From positions 1 through 64,000 of the forward strand of contig JANJTV010000120.1 of NCBI GenBank assembly GCA_024710905.1: DNA of 64,000 nt, written 5' to 3'. Below the pieces are notes generated by a model. The model searched no databases. It had not been told where the DNA came from and worked only from the letters and a program-made list of their open reading frames with translations. Source of the stretch: Anaerolineales bacterium (lineage in GTDB: Bacteria > Chloroflexota > Anaerolineae > Anaerolineales > Villigracilaceae). The position numbers and the translations under genes are program-made. Every line of letters starts with the position of its first letter. Position 1 is the stretch's first letter. Of this stretch, positions 50,961-59,728 are shown one piece after another.

Positions 50961-51911
50961 TTACTTCTTTTCAGGCGCGGGGTCGGCTTTTTTGTCCTTG
51001 CGGCGCTTCCACCAGGCGCGGATGACCAGGAAGACCAGCAGGAAGGGCAGCAGCATCAGCGTAAAGGATGGCAGGATGAAGAGCACCAGCCAGATCATGA
51101 AGTCAACAAAACCCTGGAAGAAGTTGACCAGCGCCTGGATGGCATCGCGGGCCACCCCTTCGGGCCGCCAGCCTGCCACCTCGATCGGCTGGATGGTTTC
51201 CTCGGCGGTCAGCTGGATGGTGATGGCCGAAAGCGCGGCAGACTGTTCAAAATATTGCATCTGGCCTTTGGTCACTTCAATTTGCTCGCGGTAATAGACC
51301 AACTGGTTGAAGACGGCGATCACATCCTCGGGGTCTTCGGCGCGGGTCATCAGTTCCTGCAGTTCTGCTTCGGCGGCTTCGAGGTTTTTCAAGCGCGAGG
51401 CCAGGTCAGTGTACTGCTGGGTGACGTCCTGCCCGGAGCGATTCTCAGACTGGATCTCCACTGCGCCAGCCTTAATCTCGGCCAGGGCTTCTTCCAGCCG
51501 TTCGGCAGGCACACGAATGGTGAGCGTCCCGGCGGGAATCGGCTCGCCGCTGGCGCTGTAGTTCTGGTACAGGTTGGAGGAAACCACAAACCCGCCCAGG
51601 CGGGTGGCCAGCGCGGTAATGGCCTCCAGGCTGTTTTTCGGGTCTTGCACCACTAGGCTCAGGTTGGCGTTCTGGATGACCATACGCTGCTGGCCTGTAT
51701 TGGCAGTGCTGGTATCGTAATAAACCGCGGTGGCCATTGGCATGGCATCCGATTCCATGGCAATGGCAGGCGCTCCGGCGCGTTCCTCGACAAAGTCAGA
51801 AGCGCCGCCCAACGGCATTTCGTATTCGTAGGAAGCCGGTGCAAGCGGGCTGCTGGCACAGGCACCCAGCAACAGGGTAGTAACAACAAGTAACATCAGG
51901 GCATTTTTCAT
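50961..51911 (-). CDS. DUF4349-domain lipoprotein
   Basis: The protein has 316 aa. The lipobox is L-L-G-A-C (C18). A beta domain around 80-150 (I-Q-N-A-N-L-S-L-V-V, then G-G-F-V-V-S-S-N) is followed by a long coiled coil (about 165-220) with Q-Q-Y-T-D-L-A-S-R-L-K-N-L-E-A-A-E. A C-terminal membrane helix (270-300) and a Lys-rich tail close the protein. This is the DUF4349 layout, anchored at both ends of the molecule. The function is unknown. The gene is on the same strand as rsmG. Confidence 0.85.
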   Translation of the reverse strand: MKNALMLLVVTTLLLGACASSPLAPASYEYEMPLGGASDFVEERAGAPAIAMESDAMPMATAVYYDTSTANTGQQRMVIQNANLSLVVQDPKNSLEAITALATRLGGFVVSSNLYQNYSASGEPIPAGTLTIRVPAERLEEALAEIKAGAVEIQSENRSGQDVTQQYTDLASRLKNLEAAEAELQELMTRAEDPEDVIAVFNQLVYYREQIEVTKGQMQYFEQSAALSAITIQLTAEETIQPIEVAGWRPEGVARDAIQALVNFFQGFVDFMIWLVLFILPSFTLMLLPFLLVFLVIRAWWKRRKDKKADPAPEKK

Positions 51912-51980
51912 CTCTTCCTCCTTCAGGAAAAAACAAGGGTCTTGTATAAGAGACGCCTCTCGGGCGGGATTGGTTCCTTA

Positions 51981-52011
51981 AAGAATACAGGGACACTTGA
52001 AGGTGTCCCTG
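51981..52011 (-). terminator. Probable terminator after the phosphoesterase gene
   Basis: The 9-bp stem CAGGGACAC/GTGTCCCTG (51988-51996 with 52003-52011) is followed on the minus strand by the T-rich TATTCTTTAA. Confidence 0.55.
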
Positions 52012-52020
52012 GGCATTTGC

Positions 52021-52752
52021 TTACCAGCCTTCGGCCAGTCGGGCGGCATGCTTGTCTGGCAGGCCCGCATCGCGGATGCGTTTCTGCACTGCGAGGATGT
52101 CATACTCTACCCGGCGTGGCTCCCAGGTTTGTTTCTCCACATCGTAAATGGCATATGCGGCGCGTGGGTCACGGTCACGCGGCTGGCCAACCGAGCCGGG
52201 GTTAAAAATAGCCCGTGAGGTCATTTCAAGCACGACACCCGGCTTGGGAATCTCCAACGAAACCCGGTCACGTTTGGTATCCAGCTTAAACATACACTGG
52301 TTGTGGGTGTGGCCCACAAAACAAAAATCGGTTTCAAAGGCGGCAAAGTTCAGCCGCGCCACCAGCGTATTCAGGATGTACTCCCAAACCGGGTCACGCG
52401 GGCTACCATGCACCAGCGAAACGCCCTGCTTGATAATGGTCTGGTCGGGCAGGCTTTTCAGGTAATTCAGGGTATCTTCTGTAATGGTTTTCTTCTGCCA
52501 TTGCAGGCTGCGACGCGCCTCAGTATTGAAGACTTCCATCTCCATGCCACCCATGGCGGCCACATCATGGTTGCCAAGCATACAGGTCAGGTGCGGCATG
52601 GCGCGCATCCGCTCGACGACTTCATTGGGGTCGGGGCCATAACCCACCAGGTCGCCCAGGCACCAGATTTCGTCAGTATCCCCGGCGTCGGCCAGTACGG
52701 CCTCCAGGGCGGTCAGGTTGGCATGAATGTCCGAAAGCACCAAAACGCGCAT
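52021..52752 (-). CDS. Calcineurin-like metallophosphoesterase
   Basis: The protein has 243 aa. Metal ligands follow the family order: S-D-I-H (D8, H10), G-D-L-V-G (D34), G-N-H-D (N61, H62), V-H-G-S-P and G-H-T-H. The size and the G-Y-G-P-D-P-N segment fit the YfcE/MJ0936-like group that hydrolyses small phosphodiesters. The substrate is unknown. The start overlaps the coaBC stop by 1 nt, so it is transcribed with coaBC. Confidence 0.87.
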   Translation of the reverse strand: MRVLVLSDIHANLTALEAVLADAGDTDEIWCLGDLVGYGPDPNEVVERMRAMPHLTCMLGNHDVAAMGGMEMEVFNTEARRSLQWQKKTITEDTLNYLKSLPDQTIIKQGVSLVHGSPRDPVWEYILNTLVARLNFAAFETDFCFVGHTHNQCMFKLDTKRDRVSLEIPKPGVVLEMTSRAIFNPGSVGQPRDRDPRAAYAIYDVEKQTWEPRRVEYDILAVQKRIRDAGLPDKHAARLAEGW

Positions 52753-53966
52753 TATCGCTCCAGCAATGCCTGAATGTGAGAGAGTACAGCCTGCGCCACC
52801 TCGTCCTTGCCCATCAGGGGCAGGTTTTCCTGGTGGCCATCGGCAAACAACAACGTTACACGGTTCTCGTCCACCGCAAAACCGGCATCCGTGGCCGAAA
52901 TATCGTTGGCAACGATCAGGTCCAGTTTTTTGGAAGCCAGTTTGGCTTTTGCGTTCTCAAGCAGGTTACGGCTCTCTGCAGCGAATCCTACCACAAGTTT
53001 GAGTCGGGGCAGGCTCCCCCGGGCCTTTGCCACCGTTGCCAGGACGTCCGGCGCAGTTGTCAGCCGAATCTTCGGGATGCCGTCCTGTTTCTTGAGTTTG
53101 TGTTCGGCAACAGTCTCGACCCTGAAATCGGCCAGCGCAGCCGCCATGATCAACCCGTCGGCGTCAGGCAGTACCTCCATCACGGCGTCCAGCATCTCCT
53201 GCACCGTACGGACGGTGTGCACGGCGGCCCCGTAGGGCGGAACCAGGGCCGTCGGGTGGGCAAACAAAGTCACTCGTGCGCCCGCTTCCAGGGCGGCCTG
53301 GGCCAGGGCATAACCCTGTTTGCCGGAAGAACGGTTCGAGATAAAACGCACCGGGTCAATCGGTTCCTGCGAGCCACCCGCTGTAATTACCAAATGCCTG
53401 CCCTTGAGCGGGCCAGCCTGCCCCAGCGCCTGGCGAATTCCACCCAGCAGTTCGGCAGGCTCAAGCATGCGCCCCAGCCCCTGCATACCAGAGGCCATGC
53501 GCCCGGCTGCCGGGCCAAGGAAAGTTGCGCCGCGCGCCTGTAGGTTTTGCACATTAGCCTGTGTGGCAGGGTTGTCATACATGCCGGCGTCCATGGCCGG
53601 GGCAAGGACAAGCGGACATTGCGCCGCCAGGGCAGTAATGGCCAGCAGGTTGTCGGCCTGGCCGTGTGCCAGTTTGGCGAGCGTGTTGGCAGTGCAGGGG
53701 GCAATCACCAGCAGGTCGGCTTGGTGACCCAGACCCACATGCAGCACATGCGCCTGCCCACCCCACAGGTCGGCGTCTGTAAAGGCTTTGCGTCCTGTGA
53801 CCGATTGGAAGGTTAACGGGGTGATGAATTGTTCGGCAGCGGCAGTCAGGATGACATCCACCATGGCGCCTGCCTGCGTAAGCTTGGAGGCCAGGTCGGC
53901 GGCTTTGTAGCAGGCGATGCTGCCGGTGACGCCGAGCAGGATGTGTTTGCCGGAGAGGATGCTCAT
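52752..53966 (-). CDS. coaBC: Bifunctional phosphopantothenoylcysteine decarboxylase/phosphopantothenate-cysteine ligase
   Basis: The protein has 404 aa and carries out two steps of coenzyme A synthesis. The N-terminal CoaC flavoprotein half shows G-V-T-G-S-I-A-C-Y-K-A, an active-site His in A-H-V-L-H-V and A-P-C-T-A-N-T-L-A-K. The usual P-x-M-N motif reads P-A-M-D-A-G-M (D126). The CoaB half starts near 185 with V-I-T-A-G-G-S-Q-E-P-I-D-P-V-R and has N-R-S-S-G-K-Q-G-Y-A. Both activities look intact; the Asn-to-Asp change is a point to check. Confidence 0.94.
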   Translation of the reverse strand: MSILSGKHILLGVTGSIACYKAADLASKLTQAGAMVDVILTAAAEQFITPLTFQSVTGRKAFTDADLWGGQAHVLHVGLGHQADLLVIAPCTANTLAKLAHGQADNLLAITALAAQCPLVLAPAMDAGMYDNPATQANVQNLQARGATFLGPAAGRMASGMQGLGRMLEPAELLGGIRQALGQAGPLKGRHLVITAGGSQEPIDPVRFISNRSSGKQGYALAQAALEAGARVTLFAHPTALVPPYGAAVHTVRTVQEMLDAVMEVLPDADGLIMAAALADFRVETVAEHKLKKQDGIPKIRLTTAPDVLATVAKARGSLPRLKLVVGFAAESRNLLENAKAKLASKKLDLIVANDISATDAGFAVDENRVTLLFADGHQENLPLMGKDEVAQAVLSHIQALLER

Positions 53967-54103
53967 ATCCCCAGTATAGTTTTGTTTTAAGTTTTTGGGG
54001 ATGGGAAGAAAGTCTCCCAGGGCAATCTTTGAATATATTCCTGCGACACAAAAACAACAGTAATTACGACTAAATAAATGTAAATACAGATTTCTGTTTT
54101 GCT

Positions 54104-54140
54104 TGTTGTATTTCTTCTACCAACATGCTTTAATACAACA
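54104..54140. repeat. Inverted repeat upstream of the acidic FecR lipoprotein gene
   Basis: TGTTGTATT (54104-54112) pairs with AATACAACA (54132-54140) across 19 nt. It lies in the 206-nt gap between coaBC and the lipoprotein and may be an operator. Nothing else recognisable is in this gap. Confidence 0.4.
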
Positions 54141-54172
54141 TGTACTATCCATATACTCTCAATTGGAGGCTT

Positions 54173-55171
54173 ATGAAAAAGAATTCGGCAATTGCACTTG
54201 GTTTTGCATTGGTTTTAATGTTGTTGCTTTCTGCATGTGGCTCGAACCCTGCCCCCGGCGGAACTGGCGCTGATTTTTACCTGCAAATTGCCACGGTGCG
54301 CGGCACAGTGGAAGTCCGCCAATCCAGTTCAGATACTTTTGCCCCCGCGGTTGAAGGACAACGCTTGCGTGAAGGCGCTGAAATTCGTACTGGCGCAGAC
54401 GGCATTGTCGCCCTGTACCGTGATTCAAGAACGATGGTCATCATTGACAACAACTCCCAGGCGGTTGTAAAAACCCTGGGAGGCAGCAAAGATGTACCGG
54501 TCACGGAAATCCTGCTCACCAGCGGCGCTGCGGCCCTTGAACACCGCGAAACAAAATTGCCAGAAGGCGCGGTTTTCCAGGTGAGCACTCCTGATGGTGA
54601 CGCTTCCGGCATCGTTGGCTCTACAGTGCGGGTTGCATATAATCCCGACACAAAGGTATTAACAGCCACCTGCCTGACCGGCGAATGCAATTTTGTGCGT
54701 GGCGATCAAAAACTGACCCTGCAGCAGGGCCAGGCTGTAGATGTTAAGGGCCTCGCCCCAATTCCCGGCGCACCCAGTGAAATGACTGTGGACCAGGCCA
54801 ACCAGTTCCTGGCCATGGGCCTCCAGTTGTGTGGAGGCTGCCCGATTAGTATTGAGCAGATTCGTGATGGCGGGCTTGGCGAGACTGCCCCTCCGCCAGA
54901 TGATGTTGAAACTCCTTCAGAACAATACACGGATCCTGAAGAAGGTGGTGGCGAATCTGAAAGCTCGGAGAGCGATGACACATCCAGTGAAAGTGATGAT
55001 GACTCGTCCGGCAGCGAGGGCGACGACTCCGCCAGCGAAAGCAGTGACGACTCGTCCGGCAGTGAGGGCGACGACTCATCGAGCGAAGGCGGTGACGATT
55101 CGTCCGGCAGCGAGGGTGACGACTCGTCCGGTGGTGAAGATGATTCATCCGGCAGCGAAGGCGATGACTAA
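54173..55171 (+). CDS. FecR-domain lipoprotein with Ser/Asp/Glu-rich repeat tail
   Basis: The protein has 332 aa. The signal peptide ends in L-L-S-A-C. A FecR-type domain (about 35-190) has L-R-E-G-A-E-I-R-T-G-A-D-G-I-V-A-L-Y and V-S-T-P-D-G-D-A-S-G-I-V-G-S, similar to the lipoprotein at 25131. Residues 255-332 are a low-complexity tail built on D-D-S-S-G-S-E-G repeats and carry a strong negative charge. Such tails may bind calcium or act as a flexible spacer through the cell wall. GGAGG lies 3 nt before the ATG at 54173. It is a single gene with its own upstream region. Confidence 0.82.
   Translation: MKKNSAIALGFALVLMLLLSACGSNPAPGGTGADFYLQIATVRGTVEVRQSSSDTFAPAVEGQRLREGAEIRTGADGIVALYRDSRTMVIIDNNSQAVVKTLGGSKDVPVTEILLTSGAAALEHRETKLPEGAVFQVSTPDGDASGIVGSTVRVAYNPDTKVLTATCLTGECNFVRGDQKLTLQQGQAVDVKGLAPIPGAPSEMTVDQANQFLAMGLQLCGGCPISIEQIRDGGLGETAPPPDDVETPSEQYTDPEEGGGESESSESDDTSSESDDDSSGSEGDDSASESSDDSSGSEGDDSSSEGGDDSSGSEGDDSSGGEDDSSGSEGDD
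54997..55171 (+). repeat. Tandem coding repeat for D-D-S-S-G-S-E-G
   Basis: About seven imperfect 24-nt units (consensus GACGACTCGTCCGGCAGCGA with a short variable end) make up the acidic tail of the FecR lipoprotein. Such tracts often vary in copy number. Confidence 0.75.
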
Positions 55172-55316
55172 TTGATGCTCCCGGCCCGTTTGTTGGTGGA
55201 GATTCATTGGTTATTTGCTCAGCAGCATAATAACTGTTGAAGATTTACCGGATACCACAAAGTATTGTGTTTAAAGAAAAATAAAAAGAATCGTTACAAC
55301 CCTGTACGGCTGGCAG

Positions 55317-55817
55317 CTACCCCTTTGCCAGCCGTACATCGATTTCATCCAGGTGTTCAGCCTCGTGCAAGGCCAGAGAACGCGCCCGCCAGTAGACCGT
55401 CTCGGCGCGTTTCTTGCCGGGTACGTGCAGGCAATTCTCCCATTGCAACGGCTTGAGCGCTTCCAGCACCCTCAGCAGGGCCATGCGCCGCAAACGGAAG
55501 TAAGCCATCAGCTCAATAAAGGGAAATTGCCCCAATTTCAACAACCTGCCCAGATCGCGTTCCGGGTGAATATCCTGGTCGGTTGCGCCATTACGCATCA
55601 ATGCCAGGTAAATAAAACCCGCTGAGATGGCCTCGCAGTGCAGCAGATGGGCCAACATTTCAGTGGCAGAGCGTTCGCCCGAGGCTAGCGGGGCAGTTAA
55701 TCGCTCCGGAGGTTGTGCTGCCAGCCGGGCCAGCCGGTTGGGGCTTTCGGTCAGCACTTCCAGTACACGAAGAATGTTGGCCGGGGTAAGTTCGGTCGGG
55801 ATGGATTTGGTCATCAT
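55317..55817 (-). CDS. DinB-like four-helix protein
   Basis: The protein has 166 aa. The DinB/YfiT-like pattern is present: L-A-S-G-E-R-S-A-T-E-M-L-A-H-L-L-H-C-E (about 45-63) with the first metal His, and H-E-A-E-H-L-D-E-I (about 151-159) with the other two. Family members are metal-dependent, thiol-transfer or unknown enzymes. The ATG at 55817 (or 55814) is used, since the longer frame to 55877 lacks a ribosome site. The gap of 145 nt to the FecR lipoprotein gene on the opposite strand holds no recognisable element. Confidence 0.75.
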   Translation of the reverse strand: MMTKSIPTELTPANILRVLEVLTESPNRLARLAAQPPERLTAPLASGERSATEMLAHLLHCEAISAGFIYLALMRNGATDQDIHPERDLGRLLKLGQFPFIELMAYFRLRRMALLRVLEALKPLQWENCLHVPGKKRAETVYWRARSLALHEAEHLDEIDVRLAKG

Positions 55818-55967
55818 TGAGTATCGTTCTTCCAGAACCACACGCCCTGCCAAACGGAAAGATGCAAGCCCCCCCATTTGTTGATCGGCATAGTGTTATC
55901 TCCTCCTGTGGGCTGACCTTGAGCGATTTGCCGCCCGACACGTCGATCTTTTATAAATCGGTATAAC

Positions 55968-56147
55968 CTAATCCGTTAAATCATCGCCTTTGCGCACCTG
56001 ATTAAAAGCGAGCACACAACCCACCAGTAGGAAGATGACCCCGGCGAGTTGAAACCCGCCATTTTCAGTATGTATGCCAGTGATAAGCACAAGCAAGGCC
56101 GCAATGAAAACTGCAATGGTGCTGGATGAAATACGTTTTAGATTCAT
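55968..56147 (-). CDS. Small two-helix membrane protein
   Basis: The protein has 59 aa. Two hydrophobic helices (about 10-26 and 33-49) are joined by a short polar loop, and the ends are charged. The ATG at 56147 has AGGAGG 6 nt upstream; the in-frame ATG at 56153 directly abuts that ribosome site. The function is unknown. Confidence 0.6.
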   Translation of the reverse strand: MNLKRISSSTIAVFIAALLVLITGIHTENGGFQLAGVIFLLVGCVLAFNQVRKGDDLTD

Positions 56148-56213
56148 GTCCATCCTCCTTGGTTTTGATAAAGTGTTGATTCGACCCCCCGGGGCCACCA
56201 AGCCCTTCACCTT

Positions 56214-56843
56214 CTAATAACTCACCAGCGGCAATTTCTGGAGCCACTGGTTTTCTGTTAACTCCTTCAACAAAAAATCAGCCCCATCGGCGCGGGAGAG
56301 TTGCGTGCCCGAGTCTTTACCCATATAGCCGACCCGGTATTTGCGGGTATGCTCACCATCCACCAGGCGCGGGTAGCGCGCAATGGTCCAATCCAACCCG
56401 GAGGCCTGGATCACCTTTACATTTTCAGCCGAATCCAGGACAACTTCCTTTGCTAGCAGGTTCAGCAGGAAGCTGATCAAATGATCGGCAAAATTGGGCT
56501 GATCTTCCGGCTGGCGCACCCCGGCGCCGGTGGTCAAGACCAGGCGGCGCAGGCCGTGCTTTTTCATACCTGCCACAATGTTTTGTGCCGATACTTCCAT
56601 CATATGCGCGACGGGCGGGCGGCTGGGCCCCAACGCACTGATGACCGCCTCCTGCCCGGCCATCGCGCTTTCGACGGCGGCGGCATCCATCGAATCGCCT
56701 TTGAACAAGGCCAGTTTCGGGTTTTTCAGATTTAACTTTTCAGGCGAACGGACAAAAGCCGTCACGCTATGTCCTGCTTCCAGGGCCTGCTTAACAACCT
56801 GGTAACCAACCCCGCCAGAAGCACCGAAGACAATAATTTTCAT
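56214..56843 (-). CDS. NAD(P)-binding atypical SDR (NmrA/YwnB-like)
   Basis: The protein has 209 aa. The N-terminal nucleotide loop is G-A-S-G-G-V-G (7-13). V-R-S-P-E-K-L (about 32-38) is followed by a G-D-x-x-D segment, A-V-I-S-A-L-G and the C-terminal W-T-I-A-R-Y-P-R-L. It lacks the classical Y-x3-K pair, as do NmrA-like redox sensors and flavin reductase-like members. The ATG at 56843 has GGAGAG upstream. The role is unclear; it is perhaps a quinone or flavin reductase. Confidence 0.8.
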   Translation of the reverse strand: MKIIVFGASGGVGYQVVKQALEAGHSVTAFVRSPEKLNLKNPKLALFKGDSMDAAAVESAMAGQEAVISALGPSRPPVAHMMEVSAQNIVAGMKKHGLRRLVLTTGAGVRQPEDQPNFADHLISFLLNLLAKEVVLDSAENVKVIQASGLDWTIARYPRLVDGEHTRKYRVGYMGKDSGTQLSRADGADFLLKELTENQWLQKLPLVSY

Positions 56844-56878
56844 TTTTCTCTCCATCATAATATTATTACCGTAAGGAC

Positions 56879-57334
56879 TTAATAAAAATGCACTTCATGG
56901 CCCAACATCTCCTCTTCGGCATACTGGAAACGCGCCGAAAAAATACGCCCCTGTGAAAGCCAGGGCAGGAAGACCCGGTCACTGGGCCACAGGTGCAGCC
57001 GGTCAAAATCGGCATCTGCCACCCAGGCCAGTTCGCCCTCAGGTGAGTCGATCGGGCTGCCGCTGAACTGCTCGGCGCTGAAAACCCACACGTACCAGTC
57101 CTCCCCTTTGAAATTGGCAAACACCAGCAGGCCGTGGTAGCGCGGCGACTCGATCAACAACCCGGCTTCCTCGCGCACCTCACGGATAACACACTGTTCC
57201 GGCGATTCGCCCGCCTCGAGTTTGCCACCCAGCCCGTTCCATTTTCCCTGGTGAATGTCGCCGGCCTTCTTCACCCGGTGCAACATGAGCGTCTGGCCGG
57301 GGCGTTTCACATAACACAGTGTGGCCAGTTTCAT
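56879..57334 (-). CDS. Nudix hydrolase, MutT/8-oxo-dGTP diphosphatase-like
   Basis: The protein has 151 aa. The full Nudix box is present (G-G-K-L-E-A-G-E at 36-43, then R-E-V-R-E-E-A-G-L). The segment L-H-R-V-K-K-x-x-D-x-H-x-G-K-W-N-G-L-G matches the 8-oxo-dGTP diphosphatase group. The ATG at 57334 overlaps the stop of the esterase gene (ATGA); the much longer frame up to 57589 runs inside that gene and is a shadow. It probably cleans oxidised nucleotides. Confidence 0.88.
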   Translation of the reverse strand: MKLATLCYVKRPGQTLMLHRVKKAGDIHQGKWNGLGGKLEAGESPEQCVIREVREEAGLLIESPRYHGLLVFANFKGEDWYVWVFSAEQFSGSPIDSPEGELAWVADADFDRLHLWPSDRVFLPWLSQGRIFSARFQYAEEEMLGHEVHFY

Positions 57335-58344
57335 ACGCCAAACAGGTATTGCAGGCCGTCCACAGCCGCGTTGCGCCAGGTGGTCTGGTTGTGTGCGCCG
57401 CCGTTTTCTTGATAATGGAAGGTGTAGCCCCGTTTCCTGAGCTGGGAGGCCATCTTGCGGTTGGACTCTAACAGGAAATCCATTGCGCCGCAGTCCAACC
57501 ACAGGCGTACTTCCGGCTTCTGGAAATGCTTCACCATCCCGTAGGTGATCGTCTCCTGCCCCCAGATGTCGTAGGCCCCCGCCTGGCACAACGCCCGGCC
57601 AAAGATATGCGGCAGGCGCAGGGCCGTGTACAGGGACATTAATCCGCCCATTGAGGAGCCCATCACGCCAAATGCGCCAGGGTGTTTTTCCACATCCAGT
57701 AGGTTGAGTTGCTCTTTTGCCAGGGACAGCACCGGGTGAGTCAGTAATCCCAGCGTCGGTTCGGAGCAGCCATATTCCACCATCCGCCCGGCCTGCCCGG
57801 CATTTTGCAGGAAGGCAATCGTGATCGGCCTGATTTTTTGAGCGGCGATCAGGTTATCCACAATTTCGGCCAGCCTGCCGCGCCGGAAGTAATCCAGCCC
57901 GTCGTAGACGACCAGCAGCGGCGCGGGCGCATCGGTTGGCGGGTGGTAAAGAGTTACACTGCGTTCGGCGCTGGTGGTCACGCCGCGCGCTTCAATTTTA
58001 TGGCGCGAGATTTTGCCGCGCAGGCCGCCGGGGCCGAGGCGGGTGTAGGGAGTGGCCGTCGCGCCGGGCATGTAAAAGTAGTGGTTGTGGCCGCCCACGC
58101 CGTTGTACAGGCTTTTGGGGTTAAGCGGATCAGGGTAACGGGTTTTGGTCTGCGGGTCGAAGAAGGCATATTCAAGATAGGCATTGTCTGGCAGGTCAAA
58201 GGAAATCTGCCAGCGGCCAGGGCTGGTTTCTGCCAGTGGCCGGGGGTTGTTCTCCCACTGGTGCAGGTCGCTGATGAAATGCGGGGCGGTTTTACCCTGC
58301 CAGGTGATGGTGACGGTATTGCCTGAAATGGTCGGGTTTTTCAT
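57331..58344 (-). CDS. Esterase, enterochelin-esterase (Fes)-like
   Basis: The protein has 337 aa. An N-terminal early-set beta domain (about 5-100; F-I-S-D-L-H-Q-W-E, L-E-Y-A-F-F-D) precedes an esterase D-type alpha/beta hydrolase. The nucleophile is in G-S-S-M-G-G, with an acid in L-D-C-G-A-M-D and the base in G-G-A-H-N. This is the fold order of Fes/IroD siderophore esterases, but many relatives act on other esters. The ATG at 58344 has AGGA 9 nt upstream. It is translationally coupled to the Nudix gene. Confidence 0.8.
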   Translation of the reverse strand: MKNPTISGNTVTITWQGKTAPHFISDLHQWENNPRPLAETSPGRWQISFDLPDNAYLEYAFFDPQTKTRYPDPLNPKSLYNGVGGHNHYFYMPGATATPYTRLGPGGLRGKISRHKIEARGVTTSAERSVTLYHPPTDAPAPLLVVYDGLDYFRRGRLAEIVDNLIAAQKIRPITIAFLQNAGQAGRMVEYGCSEPTLGLLTHPVLSLAKEQLNLLDVEKHPGAFGVMGSSMGGLMSLYTALRLPHIFGRALCQAGAYDIWGQETITYGMVKHFQKPEVRLWLDCGAMDFLLESNRKMASQLRKRGYTFHYQENGGAHNQTTWRNAAVDGLQYLFGV

Positions 58345-58399
58345 GGGCATCTTTCCTGTTTTGTCCAATATCTAACATCCTATCTCTAATGGCTAACAC

Positions 58400-59638
58400 C
58401 TAAAATCTCTTCATCAATGCTTCCCCGAACGCCCCCGGCTCACTGCGCTCGATGTGCAGGTTAGTTGCCTCGTGGAAGGTCATAAAATCCTTGAGCGCGG
58501 CGGCCACGTCGGTCACCAGTTCATTTGTCAGCGGCGCGCCAGGCTCTAGGTGCAGGGCGCGCAGACGCAGCAGCCCGGTTTTACGTTCCAGTTTTGGGTC
58601 CAGACGGCCCACTAGGTTGCCCCGGTGCAGGATGGGCATCAGGTAATAACCATAGATGCGTTTTGGCTCGGGCACATAGACTTCGATCAGGTGCTTGAAG
58701 CCCCACAATACCTCGTCGCGGTCCTGCGGCCACCAGAAGTTATCCCAAGGGTTGAGGAAGGTCGTGCGTTGTGGCATAAGTTCCCCACTGGCAGCTTTCT
58801 CCAGCAGTGGCAGGTTGTCACGGTGAATCACCAGCGGCTGCACGCCCGTAACCGTCTCACCCTGGATTTCGAGCAGTGTGCCTTCCTTGAGCAATTCCCG
58901 GACGATCGGCCTGCTGGTGGTGATGTTCATCCAGGTGTAATCGCCGGGGTTGCGGTGCAGGCCCACGCCCATGGCTTTTGCCCCACGCTCGACAAAGAAT
59001 CGGTTTCGTTCTTCGGCAGTCGGCTCAGTGCGATCGGCCCAGGCGGGCAGCACGCGCTCTGTCAGATCGTAGACGCGGTGAAAAGCAGGGCGGCTGGAAA
59101 CCATCAGCTCCCCGTAGGCATAGGCATATTCCAGGGCTACTTTGGCAGGTTTCCAATCCCACCAGCTGCCGCGTTTATGTTCCGGGTTCTCAAAATCCTT
59201 GGTGCGCAGCCCACCCTCCGCGCGGATTCGTTCAATCACCGCCTGCACCATATCGCGGTTGCCCGGCTCGTGAATCCAGCGTGCGTACCAGCTGTGGCCG
59301 TCTTCACGCACCCGCCTGAAACGGGGCGTCTGGTATCTGTACTCGTGGGTAGGGATGAAACAGGCGGCGTGATACCAGCCCTCGAACAGGCGCCGGTCGG
59401 CCGGGTCGAAAGCCAGGGCGTCGAAATCGGCGCGGTTGTAACTCCCCAGGCGGCTCCAGATGGTTAAATAATGAGCGCGCGAGACCATTTGTAGGGTGTC
59501 TATTTGCACTGCTCCCAGTTGGTTGGCAATCTCGTAAACGGAATCGCGGCCGGCGGGGAGTTCGCCTCCGTTGGGTGTGTCCAGCAGGGTGGTGTGTAGG
59601 GCCAGGGCGCGCAGTGCATTCAGCGGGTAGGTGGTCAT
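58400..59638 (-). CDS. YcaQ/AlkZ-family DNA glycosylase (HTH_42)
   Basis: The protein has 412 aa. The family has tandem winged helices and a beta barrel. The catalytic Q-x-D motif is Q-I-D (45-47) in A-V-Q-I-D-T-L-Q. Further conserved stretches are R-A-H-Y-L-T-I-W-S-R-L and L-N-P-W-D-N-F-W-W-P-Q-D-R near 295-307. Members remove alkylated or cross-linked bases. AGGAG stands upstream of the ATG. It lies next to, but is not overlapped by, the esterase gene. Confidence 0.86.
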   Translation of the reverse strand: MTTYPLNALRALALHTTLLDTPNGGELPAGRDSVYEIANQLGAVQIDTLQMVSRAHYLTIWSRLGSYNRADFDALAFDPADRRLFEGWYHAACFIPTHEYRYQTPRFRRVREDGHSWYARWIHEPGNRDMVQAVIERIRAEGGLRTKDFENPEHKRGSWWDWKPAKVALEYAYAYGELMVSSRPAFHRVYDLTERVLPAWADRTEPTAEERNRFFVERGAKAMGVGLHRNPGDYTWMNITTSRPIVRELLKEGTLLEIQGETVTGVQPLVIHRDNLPLLEKAASGELMPQRTTFLNPWDNFWWPQDRDEVLWGFKHLIEVYVPEPKRIYGYYLMPILHRGNLVGRLDPKLERKTGLLRLRALHLEPGAPLTNELVTDVAAALKDFMTFHEATNLHIERSEPGAFGEALMKRF

Positions 59639-59696
59639 CCATCTCCTTACGAATTGGCAAATTATACAACCCGAGCAAGTGTTTTACCGCCAGCCC

Positions 59697-59724
59697 TTAA
59701 ATAAAAAAGGGCCTTGCGGCCCTT
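59697..59724 (-). terminator. Terminator of the ferritin gene
   Basis: The 7-bp stem AAGGGCC/GGCCCTT (59707-59713 with 59718-59724) is followed on the minus strand by a T-rich run. Confidence 0.75.
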
Positions 59725-59728
59725 GATG

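Noticed and set aside
54997-55171. Short tandem repeat as a CRISPR-like array
   Set aside because: The units are contiguous, in frame and encode the acidic tail; there are no spacers.
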